DNA of 37,803 nucleotides from Vibrio rumoiensis 1S-45 (GCF_000286955.2 NZ_AJYK02000078.1:1-37803); one strand, 5' to 3'. Shown: positions 1 to 8,731, numbered from the stretch's first letter. Numbers and translations are program-made. The notes: generated from the letters alone by a model not told the origin.

Positions 1-198
1 CACCATATCGGGAGCAAACAATTTACCACACCAATAACTAATGACTTAATACGAGTTTAATCTATATTTATTAATGTATTTGTTTACAAATGACTATTAT
101 TGGCAATAATGTATAGGAATAATCTTTATTTGTTATATGAATTTACTAAATGCATGACATTCGGTAGATATGATCTAGTTAATTATGTGGGGAAAAGG

Positions 199-1146
199 AT
201 GAAACAACATAAAGTTAAAATACTTTCAATATTGATCGCAAGTGCAGTGTTATATGGCTGTAACGCTAGCAGCGATGATGACACCGCAACGTCACCAGAG
301 GCAGCATCAAAAGAAGTGCAGGCTTATGATGGCCCAGTACGTGGAATGATAGCAACCGCTACATGTGATGATGAAACTACTGGTGAATATGAATTTACTG
401 ATGATGAAGGTAACATTGATATAACTTTACCAACATTTGTTACTGCTCCAGAAACCTGTAGCGTTGAATTTGTCGGCGGCCCTAATGCCGTTGACATGGA
501 AAATAACAAAAAAATGACTGGTGTTACCTATAAAGCACCAAAAGGTTTATTTAAAGCTGGCGAAAAAGCAACTGCTTCCCCTCTTACAACCCTTATTGCA
601 AATAAGCTTGGTGGCCAAGCATATAATGATAGCGCTGCAAGTGAAATACTTTTAGCGTTAGGTTTGGATGTGGAAAATACAGCGGGAATTTCAATTAAAG
701 AGTTCTTAACGAATACTGCTGAATCTGTAGAAAAAATCAAGTCATCGAACAAATCTTTTTTTAGTAAGGTAGCTGCAACTAAAATGATTCTATCTGATAT
801 AATTACAGCCCAACCAGATGCAGACCCTACTAAAATTGCAGCAGTTACTAAAAAGCTATCAGAAGTGATCACAAATAAGTTCCCTAATTTCCCAGAAAAT
901 AATGGGACGGGTACAGACAAGAAAGAAATATTTTTTGATTTTAAAGAAGCTGTAAAAGATTCCGCTGCTTTGGACAAAATCCAAAATGAAGATATTGCTA
1001 CAATTTTAGATAATATACCTGCAATTAAAGACGTTATTGATAAACCTACAGACGCCACTATTCCAGAACCGACAGATCCAACCGATCCCGATCCAACAGG
1101 CACAGGTACCGGTACCGGTAGTACTGGTGGTGGTACTGGCGCATAA
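199..1146 (+). CDS. Putative surface lipoprotein with Thr/Pro/Gly-rich tail
   Basis: This 315-residue protein starts at the ATG at 199, directly after a GGGGAAAAGG purine run. An upstream in-frame TTG at 100 would bury the signal sequence, so it was not used. Residues 1-21 form a lipoprotein signal with the lipobox LYGC, so the mature protein should be lipidated on Cys and membrane anchored. After an acidic Ser/Asp linker comes a region with a short beta-rich segment (DGPVRG, then a Cys pair) and a SPLTTLIA motif, which is common in bacterial surface lipoproteins with carboxypeptidase-regulatory-like folds. The last 40 or so residues are low complexity (PTDPTDPDP, then GTGTGTG). The exact function is unknown. 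It lies just upstream of a YjbH-family gene, with a strong terminator between them, so they are neighbours but probably not one simple transcript. Confidence 0.75.
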   Translation: MKQHKVKILSILIASAVLYGCNASSDDDTATSPEAASKEVQAYDGPVRGMIATATCDDETTGEYEFTDDEGNIDITLPTFVTAPETCSVEFVGGPNAVDMENNKKMTGVTYKAPKGLFKAGEKATASPLTTLIANKLGGQAYNDSAASEILLALGLDVENTAGISIKEFLTNTAESVEKIKSSNKSFFSKVAATKMILSDIITAQPDADPTKIAAVTKKLSEVITNKFPNFPENNGTGTDKKEIFFDFKEAVKDSAALDKIQNEDIATILDNIPAIKDVIDKPTDATIPEPTDPTDPDPTGTGTGTGSTGGGTGA

Positions 1147-1168
1147 CGTCTAGATTATTGTAAACATC

Positions 1169-1199
1169 AAACGCCGCTACCCTTTAGCGGCGTTTTGTT
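1169..1199 (+). terminator. Rho-independent terminator after the lipoprotein gene
   Basis: A perfect 10-bp stem, AAACGCCGCT with AGCGGCGTTT, encloses a 7-nt loop and is followed by a T-rich run (TTGTTG). It starts about 20 bp after the lipoprotein stop codon. Confidence 0.85.
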
Positions 1200-1231
1200 G
1201 ATTCCCCTGCATACATTTACAAGGATTTTAT

Positions 1232-3334
1232 ATGGTCATGCAGAAGCCTTTTGCTTATGTAGTCCCTTTGGCCTATCTAGCGCTTTTTTCACCATCCGCT
1301 TTTTCAGATAACCAGGTCGATGCACTATCTTCTCATCAAAGTTTTACGGGGTTAACCAATACTCCAAATGCACAAGTAGTAAATACAGGTGATTTCAACT
1401 TGTACTATGGTCAAGGTTTGCCATATAAAAATGGTATTGGTGAACTGGATGACTGGGTTGGTACTATTGGCTTATTTCAAGGTTTAGAAGTCGCTGGTCG
1501 CATTGTCACTCAAAGCTATGATTGTAATATATACACAGATCAAGATTGTGGTATTCGTGATTTGTCTGCCTCTATTAAGTACCAATTACCTTTTGTTTAT
1601 GATTACACAGGTTTTAACTTAGCCATAGGTACTCAAGACTTAGGTGGTGCAGCTAATAATTTCCAAACAACATATATTGTAGCGGATAAAAAACTTGAAA
1701 ACTGGCCAGTTCGTTTTTCGGCTGGTTATGGTCAATCAAAATTATCTTCGGGCATTATGGATGGTCCATTTGGTGGTATTGAAATTCAACCATTTTCATT
1801 TTTACAACTCACTGGTGAATATGATTCAACTGAGTTCAATTCCAGTATTAAAGCCGTTACACCTCAAGATCTTTTACCGTATAACATCCGCGCTAGTTTA
1901 GATTATCAAGTCTATACAACGCGTGAAAACACGGATAGAAACATTTGGGGTCTCAGCTTCACCGTACCTTTAGTTGGCTACTTGGACAACAAGCCCATTG
2001 ACCTTGCTAAACAAACTCCAGATAAAATGCAGCTATTACAAGCAAAGCTTTCTACTCACGAGTCAGTGGGAATGACAGGATTAATTCAATCACTTGAAAA
2101 AGAAGGCTTTATCAATATTCAAATCGGTAAAAATGATAATAACAAATTGGTTATCGCTTTAGAAAACCGACGCTACAATCGTAACCAAATTGATGGTGCT
2201 GGTGTGGCACTAGGGATCATTGCAGCTAACGCAGGAAAGTCTCTTGTAGCTGATCTGGAATTAGGTGAACAAGAATCACCAGACATTGAAATGGTAATCC
2301 TAACAAATGGCATTCCAATGCTAGCCGTCAGCACTAACACTCAATGCTACCGCGATTTCTTAACAACAGGCATCGCTTGTGAGCAAACTCAAATAAACAC
2401 TACAAATTTAGCGAATACACTCAACAGTACCCAATGGAAACATGAAAAAGTGAACAGTGGGTTTGGTCGTAGCCAAGTAATTGTTTCGCCTGCTACTCGT
2501 TATGCTTTCGCAACAGAATATGGTGTCATTGATTATTCACTCGCACTCGCTACAAACCTTTATGTTCCACTATGGCAAGGTTTCGCGGTCGATGTACGCT
2601 ACCTACTCCCTATCGATGATAGCGACGATTATAAGGAAGGTGGTTACTGGGAAAACCAGTCGTACGAAAGTGAAATAGATCGTGCCGTGGTTCACCAAGC
2701 GTTCAAATTACCTTTTAATATCATGACTCAATTTTCTGCGGGCTATATTTTTAGTGGTTATATTGGTGCAGAAAATGAAACTGTCTGGAACTCTCCTGAA
2801 GGCTACCATTCAGTTGGGGTACAATATAGTGAGTTTACTTATAAAAATGACAAGGATGAATTTGGTAACACCATGGAAGATAGAGGAACGCTCCTTGGTA
2901 GTTATACCCTTTCAGTACCAGAAATTAACTGGCAGTTAAAATTGGAAGGCGGTGAATTTTGGCAAGGCGATAAAGGTTATCAGGTCACAACAAGTCATTG
3001 GCTAGGCGATGCTAATGTGTTTGCTTCTTATTTAGACAGTGACGATGAGCAATTCGTCAGTATTGGTGTTTCATTACCGCTAACATTTTGGCGTGACATG
3101 AAGCCTGGTTATGTACAAGTTAGAGGAATAGATCAATACACAATATCAGCCCAAACTAGAGTCGGAGAGACGCACAATTACATTAATAATGGTCTTGGCG
3201 CTCAATTGGATTTTCAACATAACTTGGGAAGACAATATTTCAGTCGAAATCGTCTTACACCAAGCTACTTTGAAAACAATCTACAGCGTTTAAGAAATGC
3301 CTATCTCCGTTATTTAAGCATAACGAACGACTAG
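1232..3334 (+). CDS. YjbH-domain outer-membrane protein (exopolysaccharide-associated)
   Basis: This 700-residue protein starts at an ATG 6 bp after AAGGA. Residues 1-25 look like a Sec signal peptide ending near AFS. The region after it (SFTGLTNTPNAQVVNTGDF, then a GLEVAGRI stretch) is the typical beginning of YjbH/WbfB-family proteins, and the remainder is rich in alternating aromatic beta strands as expected for a beta barrel. YjbH homologues belong to the yjbEFGH (wbf) exopolysaccharide loci of enterobacteria and vibrios and are thought to act in polysaccharide assembly or secretion at the outer membrane. The usual yjbE, yjbF and yjbG partners are not visible in the window, although they could lie before base 1. 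The family call is firm; the exact role is inferred. Confidence 0.85.
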   Translation: MVMQKPFAYVVPLAYLALFSPSAFSDNQVDALSSHQSFTGLTNTPNAQVVNTGDFNLYYGQGLPYKNGIGELDDWVGTIGLFQGLEVAGRIVTQSYDCNIYTDQDCGIRDLSASIKYQLPFVYDYTGFNLAIGTQDLGGAANNFQTTYIVADKKLENWPVRFSAGYGQSKLSSGIMDGPFGGIEIQPFSFLQLTGEYDSTEFNSSIKAVTPQDLLPYNIRASLDYQVYTTRENTDRNIWGLSFTVPLVGYLDNKPIDLAKQTPDKMQLLQAKLSTHESVGMTGLIQSLEKEGFINIQIGKNDNNKLVIALENRRYNRNQIDGAGVALGIIAANAGKSLVADLELGEQESPDIEMVILTNGIPMLAVSTNTQCYRDFLTTGIACEQTQINTTNLANTLNSTQWKHEKVNSGFGRSQVIVSPATRYAFATEYGVIDYSLALATNLYVPLWQGFAVDVRYLLPIDDSDDYKEGGYWENQSYESEIDRAVVHQAFKLPFNIMTQFSAGYIFSGYIGAENETVWNSPEGYHSVGVQYSEFTYKNDKDEFGNTMEDRGTLLGSYTLSVPEINWQLKLEGGEFWQGDKGYQVTTSHWLGDANVFASYLDSDDEQFVSIGVSLPLTFWRDMKPGYVQVRGIDQYTISAQTRVGETHNYINNGLGAQLDFQHNLGRQYFSRNRLTPSYFENNLQRLRNAYLRYLSITND

Positions 3335-3366
3335 GTTTTCCTGAGCTCTGTTGATTCTTTGTGATG

Positions 3367-3393
3367 AGTGGTGAGTATTAACTCGCCACTTTC
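3367..3393 (+). terminator. Hairpin after yjbH-like gene, overlapping the RRM gene stop
   Basis: AGTGGTGAGT pairs with ACTCGCCACT (one G-T wobble) around an ATTA loop, followed by TTTCACTTT. It lies 33 bp after the YjbH stop and overlaps the end of the convergent RRM gene, so it may end transcription from both sides. Confidence 0.5.
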
Positions 3394-3614
3394 ACTTTGA
3401 TTTTACTGCCAGCAATTTCTTTACCATTTAAAGCAAACATGGCCGTTTTAGCTTGATCTAAATCAGGCATATACACAAAACCAAAACCTTTTGATTCACC
3501 GGTTTCTTGATCCAAGACTAAGGTACACTCACCCACCTCACCGTACTCTTCAAATAACTTGCGCATTTCAATTTCAGTGGTGCTGCGATCAAGATTTCGG
3601 ACTAAAAGTTTCAT
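3378..3614 (-). CDS. Small RNA-binding protein with a single RRM domain
   Basis: This is a 78-residue protein made almost entirely of one RNA recognition motif. The RNP-2 strand is LLVRNL at residues 3-8 and the RNP-1 strand is KGFGFVYM at residues 42-49, with the aromatic residues that stack on RNA in place. Stand-alone RRM proteins of this size are widespread in cyanobacteria and gammaproteobacteria and are often cold-induced, but targets are unknown in most species. The gene is divergent from the DJ-1/PfpI gene across about 150 bp and convergent with the YjbH gene. SD-like purines (AGAGAGATG) precede the start. Confidence 0.9.
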   Translation of the reverse strand: MKLLVRNLDRSTTEIEMRKLFEEYGEVGECTLVLDQETGESKGFGFVYMPDLDQAKTAMFALNGKEIAGSKIKVKVAS

Positions 3615-3766
3615 ATCATCTCTCTTTAGTTGAGTTTCTGGGTTTAGAATCTCTTACTTGCTTTAATAATGACACATAAACAGATTGAGGCGAGACAAGA
3701 ATCTCTTTAATCTTAAGTTTGGCAGTAAAAAGAATCATCTTTTAATGGATACAATAAGGATGTGAT

Positions 3767-4351
3767 ATGAAAATTGGTATTTATATCTATGATAATGCAG
3801 AAGTTTTGGACTTTTCTGGGCCGTATGAAGTTTTTACGACCGCCAACCGTATAAATCACAACGATACGTTGTTTGAAACGTTCTTAATTGCAGAAAGAAA
3901 TGACATCGTTACCGCAAGAGCAGGCTATCAAGTTCTCCCTCACTTCGATATAACAAATCATCCTGAATTGGATGTACTGATCATCGTGGGTGGTGTTCAT
4001 ACCAATGAGATGACCAAGCACAATGTCATTCATTGGATCTCAGAACAACAGAAAACCGTTCCTTTAATTGCTTCAGTGTGTACTGGCGCATTTTTACTAG
4101 CCCAAGCACAAGTTTTCACGCATCACAAGGTGACAACGCATTGGGAGGACATTCCGTCATTACGCCAGCTATTTCCTAGTCTTGATGTTCAAGAAAATGT
4201 CCGCTGGGTGCAAGATGGCAATAAAATAAGTTCTGGGGGCATTTCTGCCGGCATTGATATGAGTTTATTTATTGTAAGCCAATTAGCCAATGTAGCGCTT
4301 GCTGAAGCGACGGCTAAGCAAATGGAATTTAGGTGGGTCAAGAATGACTAA
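3767..4351 (+). CDS. DJ-1/PfpI family protein (isonitrile hydratase-like)
   Basis: This 194-residue single-domain protein has the class-I glutamine amidotransferase-like fold. The nucleophile elbow is ASVCTGAFLLA with the reactive cysteine at about residue 105, and the N-terminal motif VLDFSGPYEVF carries the acidic residue typical of the InhA/isonitrile-hydratase branch and of the sensor half of GlxA-type AraC regulators. There is no DNA-binding domain, so it is an enzyme or stress protein rather than a regulator. The start is supported by AAGGATG just upstream. The substrate cannot be told from sequence. Confidence 0.85.
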   Translation: MKIGIYIYDNAEVLDFSGPYEVFTTANRINHNDTLFETFLIAERNDIVTARAGYQVLPHFDITNHPELDVLIIVGGVHTNEMTKHNVIHWISEQQKTVPLIASVCTGAFLLAQAQVFTHHKVTTHWEDIPSLRQLFPSLDVQENVRWVQDGNKISSGGISAGIDMSLFIVSQLANVALAEATAKQMEFRWVKND

Positions 4352-4352
4352 G

Positions 4353-4387
4353 CCCTTGTATTATATCAACAACACAAGGGTTAGGTT
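4353..4387 (+). terminator. Terminator between DJ-1 gene and the convergent aspartokinase gene
   Basis: CCCTTGT and ACAAGGG form a 7-bp stem, followed by TTAGGTTTTC on the plus strand. It begins just after the DJ-1/PfpI stop and could also act on the end of the ectoine operon arriving from the other side. Confidence 0.6.
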
Positions 4388-4429
4388 TTCTATTTACACT
4401 GTAAAGTGAGTGTATAAAGTAAAGTTCGC

Positions 4430-5929
4430 TTATGCAGCTTGCTCTTCTTTTACTTTACTCTTCACTTGAACGCCATCAATGAATGCTTCATGTAACGTGC
4501 AAATTGCCGCTTCATAGTTTTCATCATCCACAACAAACTGCACGTCTACATTTCGCATCGATGAGTGGGCAGCTTTTGGTGTAATATCTTGATTCATTAA
4601 CGCAATCATACCGTGGCTAAGTGCTTTATTAGTATCAATAGATGCACCAATCACAGAAATTAAAGCAACCATCTTTCCGGTAATTTTTGCATTCGGGAAA
4701 GCTTTTTCAGCGCGAGACAACACTTTATTTTTACTCTTAGAGTTACCACTTAAATAATAGGTAATCGAGTTAGCATTCATCTCTTTACCAACTAGCTGAA
4801 CATGCTCATCATTAATGATTTCCATTAATTCATAACTGACATTATCCGCTTGCCCAACCATCGCTTGATCAAAAATATGCAGCGCAAATACTTTGTTTCG
4901 ACCTGCAATAATCTCAACTTTATCGCTATTGCCCGCATAGCTATGTGGGTCGAAAGCATGTGAGATTAGCGTACCTTTATGTTCAGGTTCAAAGGTATTT
5001 TTAATCACTAGCTCAATCTCACTACGACGTAAGCCTGATGCCGCATTAGGATGAATCGCTTCCATACCTAAGTTAGCAAGTTGGTCTGCAACATCATAGT
5101 TAGTTTGCCCCATTGGACGAACTTTTTCTGGCCCAACAATACGAGGATCTGCCGTACTTAAGTGATATTCTTTATGAATCACCGCTTGCTTCGCTTTAGA
5201 CAATACCGCTAAACGACTGAATGTCATTTCACTATAACCACGATCATAGGTTTTCATTAAACCTTCAGCGCAATAAACGTATCCAGTAACAATAGGCAGC
5301 TCTTTAGTGACATCAATATTCATTAACGCTTGTTCAATAATACTATCTAAATCACCAGAACCTAGATTTTTCTGATCAAGATCCCAGCCTGATAAATCCA
5401 CAAACGTTGAGTTAATACCAAGAGTTTTTAGCTTCAAACAAGTATTGTAGGCACTATGTGCTTCACCGATGGAAGATAAAAACTCTCGGATTTGCGGCAA
5501 ATAATGCTGCATAGAAAACTGACCATATTGGCATGTTTCCATAATATTATTAATACAGTTTGTTGCTTGAGCAATTCTGTCTTTTATAAAATTATCCGCA
5601 CGACGTCGACTGATCGGATCGGCAAACATATTTTCGTTAATCAACAGCATACGCTGCTCTAACACTTCAATCGCGTCAGTCCAAGCATCATCACGGTTTT
5701 CCACCAAGCGATAAATACCGGCTTTACCCGTTCGCTTGCATTCTAATAACGCATCGGTAATGCCACCATAAGCCGACACAACGAACATACGGTTATAAGG
5801 ATTTTGGGGACGAAGTAAGATGTTATCCAAAACAGCATCAAACGCTGACATGGAAGTACCGCCGATTTTTTCAACAGTATGATTGGAAGTTTGAATATCG
5901 GCAGTGTGGCTTCTATTTGAAGAAGTCAA
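4430..5929 (-). CDS. ask: Ectoine-operon aspartate kinase (Ask_Ect)
   Basis: This 499-residue protein phosphorylates L-aspartate, the first step toward aspartate-semialdehyde and hence the ectoine precursor diaminobutyrate. The N-terminal kinase signature is EKIGGTSMSAF at about residues 21-31 (KFGGTS in most aspartokinases). The C-terminal third carries ACT-like regulatory sequence (MVALISVIGASI). Specialised aspartokinases linked to ect genes are known to be less feedback-inhibited, which lets ectoine synthesis run independently of lysine/threonine control. Here it is the last gene of ectA-ectB-ectC-ask, 93 bp after ectC, with a hairpin in the gap. The operon context makes the specialised role likely. 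Confidence 0.93.
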   Translation of the reverse strand: MTSSNRSHTADIQTSNHTVEKIGGTSMSAFDAVLDNILLRPQNPYNRMFVVSAYGGITDALLECKRTGKAGIYRLVENRDDAWTDAIEVLEQRMLLINENMFADPISRRRADNFIKDRIAQATNCINNIMETCQYGQFSMQHYLPQIREFLSSIGEAHSAYNTCLKLKTLGINSTFVDLSGWDLDQKNLGSGDLDSIIEQALMNIDVTKELPIVTGYVYCAEGLMKTYDRGYSEMTFSRLAVLSKAKQAVIHKEYHLSTADPRIVGPEKVRPMGQTNYDVADQLANLGMEAIHPNAASGLRRSEIELVIKNTFEPEHKGTLISHAFDPHSYAGNSDKVEIIAGRNKVFALHIFDQAMVGQADNVSYELMEIINDEHVQLVGKEMNANSITYYLSGNSKSKNKVLSRAEKAFPNAKITGKMVALISVIGASIDTNKALSHGMIALMNQDITPKAAHSSMRNVDVQFVVDDENYEAAICTLHEAFIDGVQVKSKVKEEQAA

Positions 5930-5980
5930 AATAAGCTCCTATGAAGGTAAAGTTAATTTTTATATCTTTGTTTTGAATAG

Positions 5981-6011
5981 CGGGTTCCAGATCCTAGAGA
6001 CAAGGAACCCG
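5981..6011 (-). repeat. Inverted repeat in the ectC-ask gap
   Basis: CGGGTTCC and GGAACCCG form a perfect 8-bp stem around a 15-nt loop. It lies inside the operon and has no T-tract on either strand, so it is more likely a processing or stabilising hairpin, or a small repeat, than a full terminator. Confidence 0.6.
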
Positions 6012-6022
6012 AAATCTAAGAT

Positions 6023-6412
6023 CTATTCTTCGATTAACGGATACACACCATTTTCATCATGTGTTTCTGCGCCAGTGATTGGTGGGTTAAATACACACGC
6101 CATCACCATATCGGCCTCTTTGTAAGCACGAAGTTGGTGTTCATCATGTTTATCTAGAATATAAAGTGTGCCTGGCTTGATTGGATAAGTTTCACCATTA
6201 ACCACTTCAATCTCACCTTCACCTGAAATGCAATACACTGATTCAAGGTGATTTTGGTAATGAATATGCGTGTCGGTACCCGCGTAAATGTTGGTGATAT
6301 GGAACGAAAAGCCCATCTTGTCATCACGAAGCAACATGCGAACACTTTCCCAAGTATCTGCAACAACACGACGTTCACTATTGCGGCACTCTTCTAATGT
6401 TCTTACTATCAT
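6023..6412 (-). CDS. ectC: L-ectoine synthase
   Basis: This 129-residue cupin protein closes the ring of N-gamma-acetyl-diaminobutyrate to give ectoine. The N-terminal [16 protein letters not shown] is the characteristic EctC opening, and the central [19 protein letters not shown] segment is the cupin motif with metal-binding histidine and glutamate. The length matches the family. It follows ectB with a 148-bp gap holding several short hairpins and precedes the aspartokinase gene. Confidence 0.97.
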   Translation of the reverse strand: MIVRTLEECRNSERRVVADTWESVRMLLRDDKMGFSFHITNIYAGTDTHIHYQNHLESVYCISGEGEIEVVNGETYPIKPGTLYILDKHDEHQLRAYKEADMVMACVFNPPITGAETHDENGVYPLIEE

Positions 6413-6560
6413 GTTTACATCCTTATTCTTTCGATTTTGATTTCTGTTGAAGCATTAATGGCGCATTGCCAATGCTTGCCAAACCGGTATTTCACTGACA
6501 GGAAGGTCATCTAAGGCCATTCCTGTATTTGACTTCTTATCTTTTACAGAAGTACTGGGG

Positions 6561-7826
6561 CTAGGAAGCCCTCCGAGTCAGCTTGGTTGAAATAGTCTCA
6601 ACTGCTTTGTCAAAGATATGGATCCCTTGCTCAAGCTCCGACTCGCTTATCGTCAGTGGGCAGAAAAATTTCACCACTTCATCATTTGGACCTGCGGTTT
6701 CAATAATCATACCGTTGGCAAAACATTCACTGGTGATCATGTCAGCAACATCACCATTCTTACACTCAATCCCTTGCATCAAACCACGGCCTTTAATGCC
6801 TTTAAATAAGTTTGAATATTGCTTCAAGCTTTTCTGAAGTGATTTGTTTAGCTGCTCTGCACGCTCTTTAATATGCGTTTCAAACTCATCGTTATGCCAA
6901 TAAGTGTCAATCGCTTCTGCTGCGGTAACGAACGCATGATTATTACCACGGAACGTACCGTTATGTTCACCCGGTGCCCACTGGTCTAATTCTGGTTTCA
7001 TCAACATGATCGCCATCGGTAATCCATAACCACCAATTGATTTAGACAAGGTCACCATATCTGGCTTAATGCCCGATGGTTCAAAGCTAAAGAACGTACC
7101 CGTACGCCCACAACCCGCTTGGATATCATCAACAATCAATAAAATATCATGGTCTTTACAGATGGTATCCAAACGCTGTAGCCATTCGGTTGAAGCTGCG
7201 TTTAAACCACCTTCACCTTGAACAACCTCAACCAAAGCAGCCGCAGGCTTATCTAAACCACCAGAGTTATCGTTTAGCATAGTTTCAAATAATGCCAAGC
7301 CATCAATATCCGCATAACCTTCATAAGGAATACGAGTCACGCCAGAAAGTGGCATTGCCGCACCCCCACGGTGATGTTGATTACCTGTTGCGGCTAATGC
7401 ACCGTAAGACACACCATGAAAGCCATTGGTAAACGCAACAATATTAGTGCGGCCTTTTACCTTACGAGCTAATTTCATTGCAGATTCAACAGCATTTGTT
7501 CCTGTAGGGCCGGTAAACTGAACTTTATATTCCAGATCACGAGGGGTTAAAATTTTATCATTTAAGCTTTCAAGGAAATGGCGTTTTGCTTCAGAGTGCA
7601 TATCTAAACCGTGGGTTAAACCATCTTGGTCGATATAATCTAGCAATGCTTTTTTAAGAACAGGGTTGTTGTGGCCATAGTTCAACGAACCTGCACCGGC
7701 AAGAAAATCTAAGTAGCGGTCTCCGTCTTCGGTATGAAGCCAGCAACCTTTCGCAGAAGAAAATACTACTGGGAAATTGTTGGCGTAACATTGAACGTTT
7801 GATTCGTGCTTTTTAAAGATATTCAT
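6561..7826 (-). CDS. ectB: Diaminobutyrate-2-oxoglutarate transaminase
   Basis: This 421-residue class-III PLP aminotransferase converts aspartate-semialdehyde to L-2,4-diaminobutyrate. The pyridine-nitrogen aspartate lies in [10 protein letters not shown] (D233) and the PLP Schiff-base lysine in SKSIGGYG (K262). The length is standard for EctB. The 215-bp gap to the upstream ectA is unusually long for this operon because it contains a 126-bp palindromic repeat. Confidence 0.97.
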   Translation of the reverse strand: MNIFKKHESNVQCYANNFPVVFSSAKGCWLHTEDGDRYLDFLAGAGSLNYGHNNPVLKKALLDYIDQDGLTHGLDMHSEAKRHFLESLNDKILTPRDLEYKVQFTGPTGTNAVESAMKLARKVKGRTNIVAFTNGFHGVSYGALAATGNQHHRGGAAMPLSGVTRIPYEGYADIDGLALFETMLNDNSGGLDKPAAALVEVVQGEGGLNAASTEWLQRLDTICKDHDILLIVDDIQAGCGRTGTFFSFEPSGIKPDMVTLSKSIGGYGLPMAIMLMKPELDQWAPGEHNGTFRGNNHAFVTAAEAIDTYWHNDEFETHIKERAEQLNKSLQKSLKQYSNLFKGIKGRGLMQGIECKNGDVADMITSECFANGMIIETAGPNDEVVKFFCPLTISESELEQGIHIFDKAVETISTKLTRRAS

Positions 7827-7894
7827 GTCTGATCCTGTCTATCATCCTATGTAATGAGTCACTCAATTAGTCGTTACCTAATTAAGAATTCGAA

Positions 7895-8020
7895 TATACC
7901 CTTCTTACTTGAAGCTGCAGTTTTGTTGGCAGCGTTCACTCCCCTCAACCACATAAGAAACCTATGCTCGGGGCTTCGCTTACTTGCCGCCTCACTGCAA
8001 CTTCAACTACTTTGTGTATA
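7895..8020. repeat. 126-bp ERIC-like palindromic element between ectA and ectB
   Basis: The outer arms are imperfect inverted repeats: TATACCCTTCTTACTTGAAG reads outward from one end, and the complement of the other end reads TATACACAAAGTAGTTGAAG. Inside lie further complementary blocks (CACTCCCC against GGGG, GGCAGCG against GCCGCC). Size, layout and the inner CATAAG/GGGG segment recall ERIC elements, which are 120-130-bp intergenic palindromes in enterobacteria and vibrios. It would fold into a long hairpin in the ectABC mRNA. Confidence 0.7.
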
Positions 8021-8041
8021 TATTAATTATTGATTAGTGGG

Positions 8042-8584
8042 TTAAATCGCAAGGGGAATGTGAAAGAGGTATTCACTGTCGTGTTCACCATCGAAGTGAT
8101 CTTCTTTATCAAGAAAGACCGTCACACGTCCTTCTTCACCATCTTCACGTTCAATTTTTCGGAATAGATTCCAAGACCCTTGGTTGTCTTTGGTAATGGT
8201 CGTTTCTATCGCAGCAACACCTGCCAAGCATTCACGCTTTATCAATGATTTGATCATTCGATACGCTAAACCACATCCTCGGCTATTTTCAGCCACTGCG
8301 ACTTGCCAAATAAACAAAACCGGACGATGCGGGTGACTAGAAGGCTTGAGATAAGCAGAAACAAAGCCTGCAATCTCACCGTCTTTCTCAGCTAACACGC
8401 ATGTATCGCTGAAATGTGATGCTTGTAAAAAATTACAATAAGCGGAATTGGTATCCAGAGGGGGACACGATTCAATCAAGTTATTCACTTGATTACCATC
8501 GCTTATTTCAGGTTTTCTAAATGTCCACTCATCCTGAGTGCTGGTCACTTTTTCGGGGTGTGCAACCCACGGTGCCGTAATCAT
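8042..8584 (-). CDS. ectA: L-2,4-diaminobutyrate N-acetyltransferase
   Basis: This 180-residue GNAT-fold enzyme acetylates diaminobutyrate at the gamma nitrogen, the middle step of ectoine synthesis. The acetyl-CoA pyrophosphate loop is visible as VAVAENSRGCGLAYRM (residues 95-110, R-x-x-G-x-A type), and the N-terminal WTFRKPEISDG is typical for EctA. It is the first gene of the operon. The upstream 472 bp hold two clear palindromes that are likely regulator sites. Confidence 0.96.
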   Translation of the reverse strand: MITAPWVAHPEKVTSTQDEWTFRKPEISDGNQVNNLIESCPPLDTNSAYCNFLQASHFSDTCVLAEKDGEIAGFVSAYLKPSSHPHRPVLFIWQVAVAENSRGCGLAYRMIKSLIKRECLAGVAAIETTITKDNQGSWNLFRKIEREDGEEGRVTVFLDKEDHFDGEHDSEYLFHIPLAI

Positions 8585-8656
8585 CTTAGCCCTGTTCTTT
8601 GTTTGTACACCTTACTCTGTCTGTCGTACTGGCCAACATAGAGTTCAAGGTGGTGA

Positions 8657-8669
8657 TTGATTTTTATCA
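8657..8669. promoter_or_regulatory. Weak LuxR/OpaR-like half-palindrome in ectA leader
   Basis: TTGATTTTTATCA contains TGAT-N4-ATCA. The Vibrio quorum-sensing master regulators (LuxR/OpaR/HapR) bind longer sites with TTGAT...ATCAA cores, and OpaR is reported to act on ect genes in V. parahaemolyticus. The match here is partial. Confidence 0.25.
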
Positions 8670-8682
8670 GTGCATTTTATTT

Positions 8683-8702
8683 TTTAACGAGACATCGTTA
8701 AA
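8683..8702. promoter_or_regulatory. 8-4-8 inverted repeat upstream of ectA
   Basis: TTTAACGA and TCGTTAAA are perfect inverted repeats around the spacer GACA. It lies about 100 bp before the ectA start codon. Symmetry and position suggest a repressor operator or the stem of a leader hairpin; I do not recognise the regulator. Confidence 0.5.
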
Positions 8703-8709
8703 TGCCTCA

Positions 8710-8731
8710 ATTGTTTAGTGCACTAATCAAT
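8710..8731. promoter_or_regulatory. Candidate EctR/CosR (MarR-type) operator upstream of ectA
   Basis: This is a 22-bp palindrome with half-sites ATTGTTTAGTG and CACTAATCAAT, broken only at one symmetric position pair, with a perfect 12-bp core TTAGTGCACTAA. The EctR1 site described for methylotroph ectoine operons is a TTTAGT-GT-ACTA-type palindrome, and CosR is its Vibrio relative. The similarity and the location support assignment as the ectoine repressor operator. The regulator gene itself is not in the window. Confidence 0.6.

Noticed and set aside
528..1103. Long frame opposite the lipoprotein gene, 191 codons
   Set aside because: It is a shadow of the lipoprotein's third-position bias. 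It has no Shine-Dalgarno and its Ser/Val/Gly content mirrors the Thr/Gly-rich sense strand.
7895..8020. Insertion-sequence remnant
   Set aside because: No transposase fragment and no target-site duplication can be seen; the palindromic layout fits an ERIC-like repeat instead.
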